From the NCBI GenBank assembly GCA_016647705.1, contig CM028336.1:1240001-1304000 (forward strand): a stretch of DNA of 64,000 nucleotides, in the 5' to 3' direction. The position numbers were made by a program, and so were the translations under genes. The notes beneath the pieces are model-generated. The model was not told the origin of the DNA and did not search any database. It saw only the letters and a program-made list of their open reading frames with translations. This document shows, piece after piece, positions 1-11,500 of the stretch. Position 1 is the first letter of the stretch. Each line of letters begins with the position of its first letter. The DNA comes from Eucommia ulmoides (taxonomy: Eukaryota > Streptophyta > Magnoliopsida > Garryales > Eucommiaceae).

Positions 1-132
1 TCGACCAGACGACAATTTGCCATCCATAATTTTAACAGAGTTATCGATTTTGATTGAAGTGAGGTCAATTACAAATTTTCAAGGGTGCAAAAGTGTCAAA
101 AACCCTATTTTAGTACTTAAAAAGGACGGTGT

Positions 133-444
133 TTAGGTGAGAAAAGTGGTGCTCAATCGCCGGCGGGTCGTCGGCCGTGGGCCATTGATTACCGGCAACG
201 GCGGCGACGGAACACGACTCGCCGCATCCCCACCTGGTGTGTGTGTGAAATCGGACACGTAGTCGTGGTGGGCCATGAAAGAGACGTTGGTCCAATGAGT
301 GTGCTTCAACTTGTGCTGAGTCAGCACCTCGTAACACGTGTGGCCAGTCACGTGCCACCCAGGATGCGCGGTTACCGCTAAAATAAGCCGGTCAAATCCA
401 AGGAAGAAAAAGTATATAACCAAACAAATCGCTTCTTTGACCAT
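133..444 (-). other. unrecognised ORF, 103 codons
   Basis: An open frame on the minus strand that starts MVKEAICLV and ends in a Ser/Pro/Arg-rich tail. I recognise no family. The stretch is GC-richer than the AT-rich DNA around it and includes a His-rich segment (HKLKHTHW, then MAHHDYV). It may be a fragment of a host exon or a chance frame. There is no intron or partner exon that I can support. Confidence 0.15.
335..354. promoter_or_regulatory. paired CACGTG G-boxes
   Basis: Two perfect CACGTG palindromes lie at 335-340 and 349-354. G-boxes of this kind bind bZIP and bHLH factors in plants. No supported gene starts nearby, so this may be part of a lost promoter or chance. Confidence 0.2.
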
Positions 445-639
445 TTGATTAATTTCGTTTTATGCCCTTATACTTTTGTCTAATTTCATTTTAACCCATT
501 AATTTTAAAACATTACACATCACCTCTTTCTACTATGGACTAAAAGGAAAATCTTACATTTTAATAAAAAAATAAAATAAAATCGAAGCATTAAATTGTC
601 TTTAATTTAATAATTTAAATTCATTTTTTTTTGGGGATT

Positions 640-990
640 TTATGGTAAGGTATTGTCCGGGCCAGATTATGCACACCTCAACTAATCACCTCTTCGGAGA
701 TTTTATGGTAAGGTGTTGTCCAGACCAGATTATGCACACCTCGACTAATCACCTATTCGGAGATTTTATGGTAAGGTGTTGTCCGGACCAGATTATGTGC
801 ACCTCAACTAATTATCTCTTCAGAGATTTTAAATGAGCAATTCCTCACATCGGCCTGGTGCATTCAGGATTAAATTCGAGATTTAATTTTTGAAATGTTC
901 TCCATGAGAGTTAAATTCTGGTTGATAAGAAAAATGAACACCTACCTTTGCCCACCAAACTAACATCTCTTGGGTATTTAAATTCATTAT
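640..990 (+). repeat. dispersed repeat with a 63-bp internal triplication
   Basis: A unit of about 63 bp (ATGGTAAGGTGTTGTCC, then a CACCTCAACTAATCACC block) occurs three times in tandem at about 640-835. It is followed by a non-repeated tail containing GGCCTGGTGCATTCAGG and TCTGGTTGATAAG. The tail recurs at 3190-3345 (inverted), about 19010-19160 and 43660-43792/44346-44430, so it is a dispersed family. It has no coding potential. The 64-codon frame across the triplication is only the repeat read through. Confidence 0.7.
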
Positions 991-1216
991 TTAATAATAA
1001 TAAAAGAAAAAAAATAATATTTCCTCGTAAAATTAACATTAAAACAAATTATAGTTTTTTCTATAACATGTAAAATTTAGACTTTAATTTTATTATTATT
1101 TTTACAAATTTTGTTAAGCTAAACAAACAAAAAAAATTACATTTTTTAAAATTTATTATATGAAAAATAAAATGGAAGTACCAACCAGATGTAACTTAAA
1201 TAACAATACACATTTG

Positions 1217-1375
1217 AATTAAAGCAGTTGAGGGGCCTCTGCAAGGTCAGTGGTTTAAGTCTTAAAAAACACTTATTGAGAGGGGTAACTACGCACCCCG
1301 GAAAAGATAGTCTTTCACTCTATGTGGATAGGGGACACTCATGTGTATACCTAAAAAAAAAAAAAAAAAAGGGAG
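1217..1375 (+). mobile_element. SINE, family A copy 1
   Basis: It runs from AAAGCAGTTGAGGGGCC through a degenerate B-box-like GGTTTAAGTC and a conserved body to TGTGTATACC and a run of about 19 A. The same body occurs inverted at 9690-9880, 17531-17650 and 37151-38190. The tRNA-like promoter boxes, A tail and dispersed copies point to a tRNA-derived SINE. The 5' end with the A box is missing here. Confidence 0.6.
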
Positions 1376-1984
1376 CTAAAATATAGGTTTTTAAAGTTGA
1401 GGGATCAAAATGGAATAAAATAAAGTAAAAGTGGGTTAAAAATGCAAATGAGCGGGTAATTAGATGGTATTTTACCTTAATTGACCCGGTAATTAGCTGT
1501 TAACCACGAGGGAATAGGTGATTTCGTTAGGGGTATTTTGGTAATTTCATATACTGGAGTAGTTTTTTTTTTTTTTTTTTTTTTTACAGCTGGGAGTAAC
1601 GTGGTGGGCAACCTTGGATTCGCCGCCATTTACAATTCGGTTTTGTACGGCCGTCTGGGTGTTGCCCTGTTTTTTGTATTTATACTATCGAGGTACGCGA
1701 CACTCTAGTCGTGTGTTGCACGCTCCATTCTATTTCCAATTAAATTAAATTTATTAAAAACATTTTTATATTTTCTCCTTTTTTAAAAATAATTAAATTG
1801 ATCATAAAATAAATCACTTTTTCATTATTTTTCTTTTTAATATTGCTAACGGTGAATTTTTTTTTTCCGATCAACTCAAAGCCTACGACGTGTAAGATCA
1901 AACTCATATACCAAGCACGTGATTGATTACCGAGGACAGTACTCGGGATGCGCCCTGTGTTCAAGTGCCAGTACAACTACCCCT
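1376..1984. other. AT-rich intergenic stretch
   Basis: AT-rich DNA with long T runs near 1564-1585. No gene, terminal repeat or RNA was recognised. A mildly GC-richer patch at 1600-1735 matches nothing I know. Confidence 0.5.
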
Positions 1985-2547
1985 ATATATGGATTTGGTT
2001 GTTATGATTCAAGGGTAATGGTCTATTATGTCCATATCTCAATAAATCCGAAGTTTTAGTAGGAATTCGGAGTATTAATGGAATACTTGTCAAATAAATT
2101 TTTCATTTTCTATAAATACTATAAGATGATGATCTATCCATGTATGCTTACATTTTCCTTAAGCCATCATAACGTTGAAATACTTTGAGAAAAACGCTAC
2201 TGATTTTCACGTTGGAGATGCGACACCGACAGATCCACTTACTACAGTGCATTCGCGAGCCAGTACTACTATCCTCGATACATGGAATTGGCTGGTATGA
2301 TTCAAGTCTAATGGTTCATTATATCTATATCTCAATAAATCAGGAGTATTAATGGAAATCCGGAGTATTAATGAAAGATTTGTTAAACAAATCTTTTATT
2401 TCCTATAAATACTACAAGTGGAGGATTTATCCATATATGCTTACTTTTTTCTTAAGCCACCATTCTGCCGAAATACTTTTAGAAAAACACTATTGATTTT
2501 CACGCTGAAGATGTGACACCGACAGATCCATCTACAGTGCATCACGT
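1985..2547 (+). repeat. tandem pair of LTR-like segments
   Basis: Two diverged copies of a segment of about 290 bp stand head to tail at about 1985-2277 and 2278-2547. Each has CAATAAATC, a TATAAATACTA box, then GATTTTCACG and GACACCGACAGATCC. The TATA box followed by a short leader looks like the U3-R region of a plant LTR. No element interior is present, so this is a remnant, probably old. Confidence 0.45.
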
Positions 2548-3185
2548 TATACTCCGCATGATATTTTGGACTTTTTACTTATTTGAGCAAAATGATCAAC
2601 CTTAAAAACATGAAGATCGACAAATCACCAACGTTATTACTTTTGTCACTTTTGATTACTATTGTAAAAAAAAATCGCACTAAAAACAATTGAACTACCA
2701 ACTTGATGGTTTTTTTAAAAAGTTTTATATTTAGTTTTTAATAGGCTAAAGCTAGCTAAGTCACTGGTAAGGGTTACAACCCCAAGCAAATATATATATA
2801 TGTGTGTGTGTGTGTGTTTGTGTATCTATATATGTATATATATATGCATCAAGTCCAAGATCTTTTACTCCATTGATTCGTGAGTACTATTATATATGAA
2901 GCTTCCCCTCAATAATTAAGTTAAGATAATTGACACTTACCACCACCCTCCCAGATGCTCTTGATTTCAGTGTTTATCAGCTTATTACACTCCTCATGCA
3001 TGTTTCAACTTTCAACAGTAACTCATGTGTATATCGCTCTGAATGTGTGTGTGAGTGTGTGTGAGAGAGAGAGAGGAGAAAAGAGAGAGATGCATGCACG
3101 TTGTAGGTACGAATGAGTAAAATAAATGAGTATGGAAGAGGTGTTAGTCCGGTAAGCAAGTTGGGGAGATGATCTTTTTTCTTGT
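2548..3185. other. intergenic DNA with microsatellites
   Basis: Holds (TA)n(TG)n near 2790-2850 and (TG)n(AG)n near 3045-3090. No gene was recognised; the minus-strand frames here are read-through of the CA/CT repeats. Confidence 0.5.
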
Positions 3186-3189
3186 CGAC

Positions 3190-3345
3190 TAGGGTTGAAT
3201 CTTTTGGGGAGCACTCCGTGAATTAAATCTTAAATTTAATCCTATATGCACCAGGACGATGTGGGGAGTGTGCTCTTAAGATCGTTTGAAAAAGTGATTA
3301 GTCGAGGTGTGCGTAAACTGACCTGGACATACCTTATTTAAAACC
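3190..3345 (-). repeat. dispersed repeat, inverted copy
   Basis: An inverted, diverged copy of the tail of the repeat at 640-990. It includes the complement of the GGCCTGGTGCATT block and of CACCTCGACTAATCAC. Confidence 0.55.
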
Positions 3346-3509
3346 TAAAAAAAAAAAGTAAAATAAATGAGTAAATTATGTACATAGTTACATAGACACA
3401 GTATTTATTGCAACGAAGAATTATACCAATTTTTTTTTTTAAAAAAAAATTGATCCCTGTACCGAGGCGATTAATTACCCGGAGACGCACACTTACAAGT
3501 CATGATTTG

Positions 3510-3860
3510 AGAGCTGCAAGAGAATTTTTGTTGGATTATGAAGCGGGTCGGATCGACTTGTGGTGCGCCTACAAGGGCTCCAAGTTTCATGAATAATCAC
3601 CATGTGAATGGCTACATATCTTGATCTTAAGAATCACGTCTATTTGGTAGACACCAATTGAAAAAAACACATCCTTTGGAATTTTTTCTATAAATAGGCA
3701 TTGTTACCTCTAAAGTTTCTATTTTTTTTTTCTCCATATTACAAAGAATTTGAGTGGTTTTAGTTAGTAAGTGTATAAATATTATCAGAAAATACTCTAG
3801 TAGTATTTTTCTTACCAATGAGAGAAGAAATAAGAAACGGGTTATAAACGAGTGTTCCGA
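3510..3860 (+). repeat. LTR-like dispersed segment, copy 1
   Basis: About 300 bp shared with 12630-12930. Conserved blocks are TTGTTGGATTATG, AATAATCAC, CTATAAATAGGCATTG (a TATA box) and GAAAATACTCTA. The layout resembles an LTR promoter, but no element body or clean ends are visible. Confidence 0.45.
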
Positions 3861-3932
3861 ATTCGAAAGTTACGCTTCCGTTTTAATGTTTCCGCATTAG
3901 TTTACACTTCTGAAGAACAATAATTACATCCT

Positions 3933-4084
3933 CCAATTTGCACCTAGAGAGAAAAACAAATGTGTTGACTTCCTTACTAAAAAACGCCTGAGCAACGGAG
4001 TAACTTTGAAAATTATGGAATTACCACCGGACGACATGACAAAGCTCATCTTGGCAAAAATGGACGCATGCAAGGGCTTTTGAT
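3933..4084 (+). mobile_element. LINE remnant: RNase H-like C-terminal tail
   Basis: Reading from about 3933, the frame gives ...REKNKCVDFLTKK then a tail ending DMTKLILAKMDACKGF and a stop at 4082-4084. The Arg-Glu-x-Asn-x-Cys-x-Asp-x-Leu pattern is what follows the last RNase H helix in plant non-LTR elements and RNase H-like proteins. Only the last 50 or so residues remain, so it is a 5'-truncated remnant. A fragment of a stand-alone RNase H-like host protein is possible. Confidence 0.45.
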
Positions 4085-4550
4085 TGCTATCCGGATTTAT
4101 ATATATATATATATATATATATGTTTCTCAAATCAATTTAACTTTTAATGAAAAAAGTTTTTTTTTTTTTTTTAAAAACCCAATTTATTAATAGATTTAT
4201 ACCAAAAAAGAAAAAATAGTAGTGGAAGATCTATTATGAAAAGAAGGGGCACCAAAAATGAAGCTTTATTGTTGTTCTTGGTCTTGGGGTGTGTGTGTGT
4301 TGAGTGAGAACAAAACACACACATTTGCTCTGACTTTCATGTAATGAAACTACTCATAAGAACATAAATTAAATTAAAGCTTCGAAAAAAGTTTTATCTT
4401 TCACTCACAAACAGGCTTCTCTTTGAAGCAAGAGATGTTGGTCTCTCTCTCTTTCCCCTATATGACCGTTATATCAACTTGTTATGACATTATAAATTGA
4501 AGGACTTCATTGAAAAAATAAAAAAGATAAAGCATTTCCATGATTCACTT
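4085..4550. other. AT-rich intergenic stretch
   Basis: An (AT)n run at 4098-4122, poly-T and a short TG repeat. No gene was recognised. Confidence 0.5.
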
Positions 4551-5757
4551 AAACCAAGACTTGTAGTTTAACGGTTATCTTGTATGTTTCCTTAGTGGAG
4601 ATCTAGTATTCAAAATCTTTTTTCTTGATGTTTGTATTATAAAAAGAAAAAGCTAGTCAATTCTTGGGGATTTAAACGCATTTTGGTTGGACAGCGGGTT
4701 CATTTTTATTTATTTTTCGGGTTTTCGGTCGGATGGCGGGTTTTCATGCACCAGACCCATGCCACCCGACCTGACCCGACCGCTCTGTTATACTATATAA
4801 TGGATTTTCTCATTTTAGGGTTCGCCACCTTAGAGACAGACGTGAGACGACTCCTCTCCTAGTCTCCTTTGAATCTTGAAACAATCAACTCTGTTCATTA
4901 ATTCTAGCCCCCAAAATCCATCGACGCTTCAATTTGCACATCGCATTTGGTGGAAATCTTTAATTTCATTCAATGATTTGTCTTCGTAGCTTCGTAATCG
5001 TAAGTTACATCGTCTTCTTCGATTAAATCGTCTTCTTCAAGACTTCGATTAAATCCTCCCTTCCAGCCAGGCTTTCCACTTTCCGGTTCCATCATCTTCT
5101 TGTAGCCTTCTTGTTTGATTTCAAGACTACACTATAAAATGAAACACTCAATTTGTGACGGTGAGGCCCAAAACAGTGAGTTCTTCTATTTGTTCTTCAA
5201 TTTTGATTTTGTACTGTACGGATTAGGGTTTAGTGTTTTGTTTCCAAGTTCAATCAGTGTTCAATTAATTGTTCTTCGATTAGGATTTTGTTTTAATTAT
5301 GATTAAGCAATTTTTTGGGGGTTCAATGTTTGAACATATTCTTCGATTATGTTTCTGTTTCTGTTTCAGTTTGAAGTATGAACCTGTTTCTGTTTCTTCT
5401 ATTTGTTCTTCTAGTCCAATTGAGACCAACCTGATTTCAATCCGAAACATTACCCGAACCAATACCGGCCTGAATCCGCCCGACAACCGACGAACCCGAC
5501 ATATTTCGGATTACACACTGTATACAGCCAGCAACGGGTTTCAGACATCTCACCTGACAAACTTCGAGTTGGGTGGCAGGTCAGCCCATTTTTTGGCCTA
5601 CTCAACCCGTGCACACCCCTAACTTAAACCACTTAAACCAAAACGTGTAGTTTAGCGGTTATCTTGTATGTCTTCCTAGTAGAGATCTGGTGTTCAAAAT
5701 CTATTTCCTTGATGTTTGTATTATAAAAAGAAAAAGCTAGTCAATTCTTGGGGATTA
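4551..5757 (+). repeat. SINE-like direct repeats flanking a 0.95-kb insert
   Basis: A segment of about 125 bp occurs at 4551-4675 and again at 5628-5757 in the same orientation. Each has AGTTTAACGG, which fits the pol III A-box pattern, then GAGATCT with a TTCAAAATC stretch resembling a weak B box, and ends in AAAAAGAAAAAGCTAG. This suggests a tRNA-derived SINE family (family B). The DNA between them is GC-richer, begins and ends in CGGGTT/AACCCG-type sequence, and has no recognisable gene. Either an element was inserted between two copies or the block was duplicated. Confidence 0.45.
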
Positions 5758-5758
5758 A

Positions 5759-6094
5759 GTGTATCTCCAATAAATTTGTTATAAGGTTCGCCAAAATTTT
5801 TAATCACTATTTTAATATCTTTTCAGCCAAAATTAAGGTTTCAACAGATGTGCTACTTGTTGTGCCAAAACGGCACACTCTTCTTGCTTAAGCCATATTT
5901 GACACAAGTCACAAGTCTAATAAAAAAATTGGAGAGAAGACTTGCACTTGTGATAAGTATGACTTAGATAAGGAGAGTGTATCTTTTTAGCACAGTAGAT
6001 GACACATCTGTTAGAATCTTAATTTTGATTAAAAATATCAAAATGATGATTAAAATTTTTAGCGCACCTTATAACATATATACTGGAGATGCTC
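5759..6094. mobile_element. Harbinger/Tourist-like MITE, TSD TAA
   Basis: A 336-bp element with imperfect terminal inverted repeats of roughly 45 bp. The left end is GTGTATCTCCAATAAATTTG; the right end read in reverse is GAGCATCTCCAGTATATATG. Both continue GTTATAAGGT. It is flanked by TAA at 5756-5758 and 6095-6097, the 3-bp target duplication typical of PIF/Harbinger. It is non-coding. It lies directly after the second SINE-like copy. Confidence 0.65.
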
Positions 6095-6097
6095 TAA

Positions 6098-7120
6098 CTT
6101 GGTATAGTATTATAAATAGAAAGATTTAATAAAAAATTCCGAATGGTCAAAGATTTTATTGACCATAGTTAACCTTTCTATAATTTATATAATAAATTAA
6201 AAATTTTATTGATTAAAATTGATTTGAGGAGAATGAATGATTGAGATTGAACTGTGAAAAAAAATAAAAAAAAAAATAAATAAATAAATAATTTTGAGAG
6301 GTCCTAAGATTTCAAAAATAATTTTTTAAAGACCATCTCGTGTGTAAAAAATCACTATTACAGTATTCTATAAAGTGATATTTTTATAGGAGGAGACTTT
6401 TGAGAGAACTTTCCCAAAAAAATTATTATCCAAAAAGTTTAAAAAAAAGAAAAAATAAATAAATAAAAAAGAAAAGGAAAAAAAAGTATATCTTTATGGA
6501 AAAGGACTGGAGAGGTAAAAACTAAAAGGGTAGGGACTAAATGTTAAAAGAAACCGTGATAAGTGTTTTGTCTTGAGACAGGACGACACTTGGTGACCGG
6601 CTCAGCCGGGTGGACCCCCACTGACCGCTCACCGTTTCGATTAACCGGTCACCGGCGAAGTTCACGCTCCGTGACTTACCGATGCTCGCCACGTGTCCCT
6701 CATCCTCCCCCTCTTTTTATTACTCCCATTAAAAATCTTTTTATTTCCTTTTTCACCCCCACAAAAATATTATATTTACACTTCAATATTACTCTTTTAC
6801 ACCAATATTTAATTAGTATTTTAGTAAATCTTAATAAAAATATTAAAACCCTTTTGTGATAATTTTTTAATTTTTAATTACTACTCTCCAATAATTAATT
6901 TTGATTTTTCTCCTCTCTAATACAAATTTAATTATTTTAATTATACCCTTGTTCATGTCGGATGAAGGGTAATTTGATCTTTAACCTTATAATTGGGTCA
7001 CGAAAGGGTTAAACTCGAGTTTGAGATTGATCCATGGATTAAAGGCAGGTTAGACCCGTGAAGATCCGGATTCAGGGTTTGACCCGGTTGAAATGTTCAT
7101 TAGGGATTTATACTTTGTTC
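6098..7120. other. AT-rich intergenic stretch
   Basis: Mostly A/T-rich DNA with a GC-richer patch at about 6570-6720. That patch has CACGTGTCC near 6690, an ABRE-like G-box. No exon or gene was recognised. Confidence 0.45.
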
Positions 7121-7129
7121 ATATCTAAA

Positions 7130-7440
7130 ATCTCATGCTAAGAACATGTCCTCCCAATGAGTTGGTTATATCAGTTATCAAGTGTTCTCTTTCTCCAATT
7201 TTTTCCCGTCAAGTGAGAATCTATAAATATTCTGAGCACGGAGGAGTAAAAGTAAGTTCAAAATCCCTATACATTCATACATAATCTTTTTACTTACTGT
7301 CACGCTGGAGGTTCTTTACCAAAATTCAAAACCCTGATGTAATAGTTCTTGCAGATATATTCTTCGCGAGGAGTCAAGAACCTTAGGGACATTTTACAGT
7401 TACTGTGATCCCCATATTCAGGTATCATCAATGTCAATTT
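7130..7440 (+). repeat. possible LTR fragment
   Basis: Contains TCTATAAATATTC followed by a leader-like stretch with TTACTGTCACGCTGGAGG, a layout common in plant LTR promoters and R regions. There are no ends, target duplications or coding remnants. Confidence 0.25.
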
Positions 7441-8100
7441 CTGGTTCCGTCAGTGGATCAAACCCTAACCTACTATTTTTATTTTATTTTTTTCGTATTT
7501 TCATAGCTATTTGAGCTTATATCCCACGAATTAAAATTTGAAAATAAAAATGAAATATTGACTTTAATAATTATTTTATATTAAAAAAGGCTATGAAATC
7601 CATGGAATATTTGAAAAAAAATAATTTTAAAATTGTAAATAAAATAAAAGGTTGATTTATAGGGAGCATGCATGCTCCTCCCCACTCGTGGCCACGACCC
7701 TTTTTGCATGATTTATTATAACTTTGATCCCATTATTCGTATCAGATCCTCTTCTTTTTCTTATCTAATTAAAATTAAAAAATACATAAGATAATATATA
7801 TATATATATATAGTATGGGAAACTGGCACATAATTAATTTCTGTTAGAATTCCAAGGATTTATTATTTTTTTTAATTTTTTTTTTTATGTATACTTCAGT
7901 TACTGCCTCACTAGAGTTTCTTATGTTACATTTCGTACCCCCCCACCCCCCCCTCTTTTTGGGGGTAAAAACAAAAATAAGTTAATTTATTTATTTTTAT
8001 TGAAATTAATATTTGATTGTGTTTTAATTTAGTTGATGAAACTAAGGGTTTATTTGTTAAAACCGAAATTTAAGCGCTAAAAACTGTTAAATACTGAATT
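7441..8100. other. AT-rich intergenic stretch
   Basis: Low-complexity A/T DNA, an (AT)n run near 7795-7812 and a C-rich run near 7939-7955. No gene was recognised. Confidence 0.5.
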
Positions 8101-8151
8101 TAATATTGAAAACTGACAAGTACTCAATTTTAAGTGTTGAAAATTGATAAG

Positions 8152-8820
8152 TGTTGGTGTCGGAAATTGGCAAACTAGCAGTATGGTCCGGACACCCTCG
8201 GATCGTGAAAAAGGAAGATGGTGCTTGAGTGATCCTTGTCGTCTCTTGTGTATCGCAGTCGGGCTGGACAGGTGTCGTCCGACCTACGTCCGAGGCCGGG
8301 TCTCGTGTTCCTGGCCTGATTCTCCTTGCTGTTGTCCGCGCTAAACTCCAATCTGTTACCTGCAAACAGGATGGGCCGGGTTTTTCCCAGCATGTCTTCT
8401 CCGATGTGAGAGTAAGAGCTCGGAGGAGAAATTTAGATCAGAAAGTTACTGTTACATCCACTTGTCTGAGCGACTTATGACATAATTTCTCTCTCTAAAA
8501 ATCCTCTCTCATCCCCCAAAAGTGTTGGAGAAGTCTTCTATTTATAGGCGGAGATATGGGCCGACCTAGCACAGAGGCAGGTCGGCTCGGGCAACAAGGC
8601 ATAGGTCGGTTTGGGCACGCCGACCTATGATCACGTGACGATCCTTCGAAGAGGTTGTTGGCTGGAGATCTTGGAATGTTTCCCATCCACCGACCTGGGA
8701 ATCTACTCGGGTTGTCTATACACCGAGCTGACCCCAGGTCGTCGTGACGTGGAGCTGGTGACGCGGCAAGTCTGGTTCAGATGGTTGACGCGTGGAGGGA
8801 ACCAGATTTTACTCTCATCA
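8152..8820. mobile_element. solo LTR with 5-bp TSD
   Basis: A 669-bp block that begins TGTTGGTGTCGG and ends ACTCTCATCA. It is flanked by perfect ATAAG copies at 8147-8151 and 8821-8825. TG...CA ends plus a 5-bp duplication are diagnostic of LTR retrotransposon integration. It is clearly GC-richer than its surroundings and has a TATTTATAGG promoter-like box near 8540. No interior or second LTR is present, so it is a solo LTR left by recombination. It interrupts an AT-rich repeat that resumes after it. The perfect duplication suggests moderate age. Confidence 0.8.
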
Positions 8821-9048
8821 ATAAGTACTGAATTTTAAATAGAATTTTATTTCTATTTTTGCTTTAGTAAAGTAATTTATGGTAAATAAATAATATGATA
8901 GAAATTAAATTAATTTGAAGAGGTGGAATTTAATCAGATCTTCGAGGTGGCAGTGACCCCTGGAAGTGTCATGTAGCTACTGCCTTCATCCCATTATTGT
9001 TGCTCTCTATGGCTGACTTTGACCTACCATTATCCCATTTTTTTGGAA

Positions 9049-9660
9049 AAAATATATTTTATACTTTATAGGTATCGACACATTTTTAAATGATCTCTCT
9101 TCGTTTGAGCGTTTCATTTTAAACTTTTTACGTATCGAAATATTTTTAAATAATCTTTCTGTCAAAAAATCAATCAAATCTAACGGAATAGAGAGACAAA
9201 ATAGTATTTTTACACATTTTTAATTTTTTAATAATTTTTTTTCTTAATCTCTTTCTCTCTCTCCCGCTCAACTTCCTCTCCCTCCTTCCCTATAAAAACA
9301 CCCCTTGTGAAAAACAGGGGGTGAACACCCCCTGTTACAGGAGTGTTCACCCCTGTTTCGATTGCGATAGGGAGGAAGGGAGAGATTGTTGAACAAGGGA
9401 GAGATTGTTGAACAGGAGAGAGAGTGTGAGAGAAGTTAAAGAAGAAAAAAAAAATAATAATAATAAAAAATAATTAAAAAATGAAAAAAATATAAAATGA
9501 CAATTTTGTTCTCAAAATTCAGTTAGTTTGGATGAAATTTCTGATGGAATGACAAAATAAAAATATATTTATACCTTGAGCGTTTAAAATGAAACGCTCA
9601 AACGAAAATGGACCATTTAGAAATGTGCCAATACTTTGGAGTTTAAAATATACTTTTCCC
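9049..9660. mobile_element. MITE with long inverted ends
   Basis: The left arm (TATATTTTATAC, then GACACATTTTTAAATG and TCGTTTGAGCGTTTCATTTT) is matched in inverted order at the right arm around 9560-9660. This gives imperfect inverted repeats of roughly 110 bp. The core has GGGGTGAACACCCC and a GA-rich tract. A related, shorter copy is at about 19670-20050. The exact ends and target duplication are uncertain. Mutator-like is a guess from the long ends. Confidence 0.6.
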
Positions 9661-9689
9661 CTTTTTGGGGGCTGCTTTCATCCCTTTTT

Positions 9690-9880
9690 TTTTTTTTTAA
9701 TTTTTTTTGTATACCCACGAGCGTGTCCACATTCGCACAGGGTGTGAGACTAATCTCGTTCGGAGTGCATAACTGTCCTTCTCAACAAATACTTTTCTAC
9801 AGACTCGAATCCTTAACCTTGTAAAAATTACTCAACTGTTTTAACTCAAGTTGGCCTTACCACTTGAGCTGTAATATATT
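9690..9880 (-). mobile_element. SINE, family A copy 2 (most complete)
   Basis: Read on the minus strand it starts TAC-AGCTCAAGTGG, a perfect match to the pol III A-box pattern. It continues through GGATTCGAGTCT, a good B box, then the family body, and ends GGGTATAC plus an A run (T run at 9683-9699 on the plus strand). A box, B box and A tail in order identify a tRNA-derived SINE. Confidence 0.7.
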
Positions 9881-9887
9881 TTTCTTT

Positions 9888-9924
<37 letters not shown>

Positions 9925-10246
9925 TTTTATATTTTTTTAAAGTAGTTCTTAGTTGGTGTTTTGATATGGGTTAATTGTCCTTTATCCTGTTGTACTGTGA
10001 TCTTATTTTATTTTGTCATCTCTACTTTAAAAATCTACACTTTATCTCATGTATTTATTGTAAATTGGAAAACTAAGTTTTTTTTGGGTATTGATTTAAT
10101 GGAATATGTTAAAAATTGATGAGATTATTTTTTTCATCTAATTCTTTACATGAGAACAAAATTATCATTTCTTTTAATTTTATTTTGTCTTTATTAAAAA
10201 AAAAATGGAGAAGGAAGAGAAAAGGAGCTATATAGAGAAATGCGAG

Positions 10247-10279
<33 letters not shown>

Positions 10280-10458
10280 TTATATTTAAATTAAAAATAA
10301 ACAGAAAATTATATATATATTATTTATTTGTGCAAATTCAAGATATAGATTTCAAAACATATATTGTTAGGGCTTGAAGATAGAACATAAACATATTATT
10401 TAGAGAAATAATTAATGTTGGTAAATTATTGGATTTTCTTTAAAATAAGTCACTTAGG
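9881..10458. other. AT-rich intergenic stretch
   Basis: (AAT)n at 9890-9920, a T run at 10242-10272 and generally A/T-rich DNA. No gene was recognised. Confidence 0.5.
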
Positions 10459-10868
10459 GCCTGTTTGGTTACTGTTTTTGTTCTCTAGCTTTTGTTGCCG
10501 CTCCCAAAATTTTGGGATTAATGTATAAAAAAACGTTCGATAAACACGTTTTTGTTCCCAAAATTTTGGGAGTATTTTTTGAATTTCTTAAGAATCTGAG
10601 AAAAAAAATGTTGATTCCTATTCAATTCCACAAAACTATTCTCACTACTACCCCGCTAGCCACAATATATTTAAAGAGAAAAAAAGAACAAATGTTGCAA
10701 CCAAATGTGTTTTTTGTTTCTATCCTCATAAATTAAAATAAACAATTTCAAGATAATAGTCGTTACCAAACATGTTTCTATTTCTAGATATTCCAAAATA
10801 GAAACAAAATTCTCATCTCAATTTATTAGAAGTAGAAACATAAAAGCAGAAACATTAACGAAATGCCA
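10459..10868. mobile_element. MITE of the GTTTGGTTA-ended family
   Basis: Starts GGGCCTGTTTGGTTACTG; the other end read inverted is GGTGGCATTTCGTTAATG. The interior has CCCAAAATTTTGGGA palindromes and stretches (ACACGTTTTTGTTCCC, GTTACCAAACATG) shared with copies at 24538, 26468, 31350, 19165 and 53640-54470. Non-coding. Confidence 0.55.
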
Positions 10869-10909
<41 letters not shown>

Positions 10910-11462
10910 CAATTGATAGAGTCATCTCACTTATATAATTTATGTAAATTTTGATCATTTTAATTTGCATATTTCATTTTTATTCTTATAACTTTATAAT
11001 ATCGAAACTATGTTATTAAAATATGATAGTTAATCGTAACTAATTAGTAATTTAAATTTCAAATTAGAAATAAAAATTCAATGAGATAAATATTATTTTT
11101 CCTCTTTATTTAGTAGTCTTTTAGTTAACATTAATTGAGTTGAATTTAAATTAATATTAGTTAAATATTGAATTTATATTTGAAATAAATATATCAAAGT
11201 CCGAGCTGACTAAAATAATTTTTTTTAAAATATAAAAAATAATAAATAAATTACTCTATAAATGAAAATAAAAAATAATATGATAGGAACCCCCAATAAT
11301 GGGCTATATTTTAATTTACTTTAAATGGGCGGGCTTGTAGAAGCCCAATATAGTAGTTGGGCCAATGTTAAAGAGTATAAATATGGAATATTTTTCCTTT
11401 ATAAAAATAATTTATTGTTTTTCAAAAAAATAAAATCTAATAAAATATATATATATATTTAT

Positions 11463-11500
<38 letters not shown>

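Noticed and set aside
642-836. 64-codon frame with repeating MVRCCPDQIMHTSTN units
   Set aside because: It is a 63-bp DNA triplication read in frame. The repeat recurs elsewhere without coding potential.
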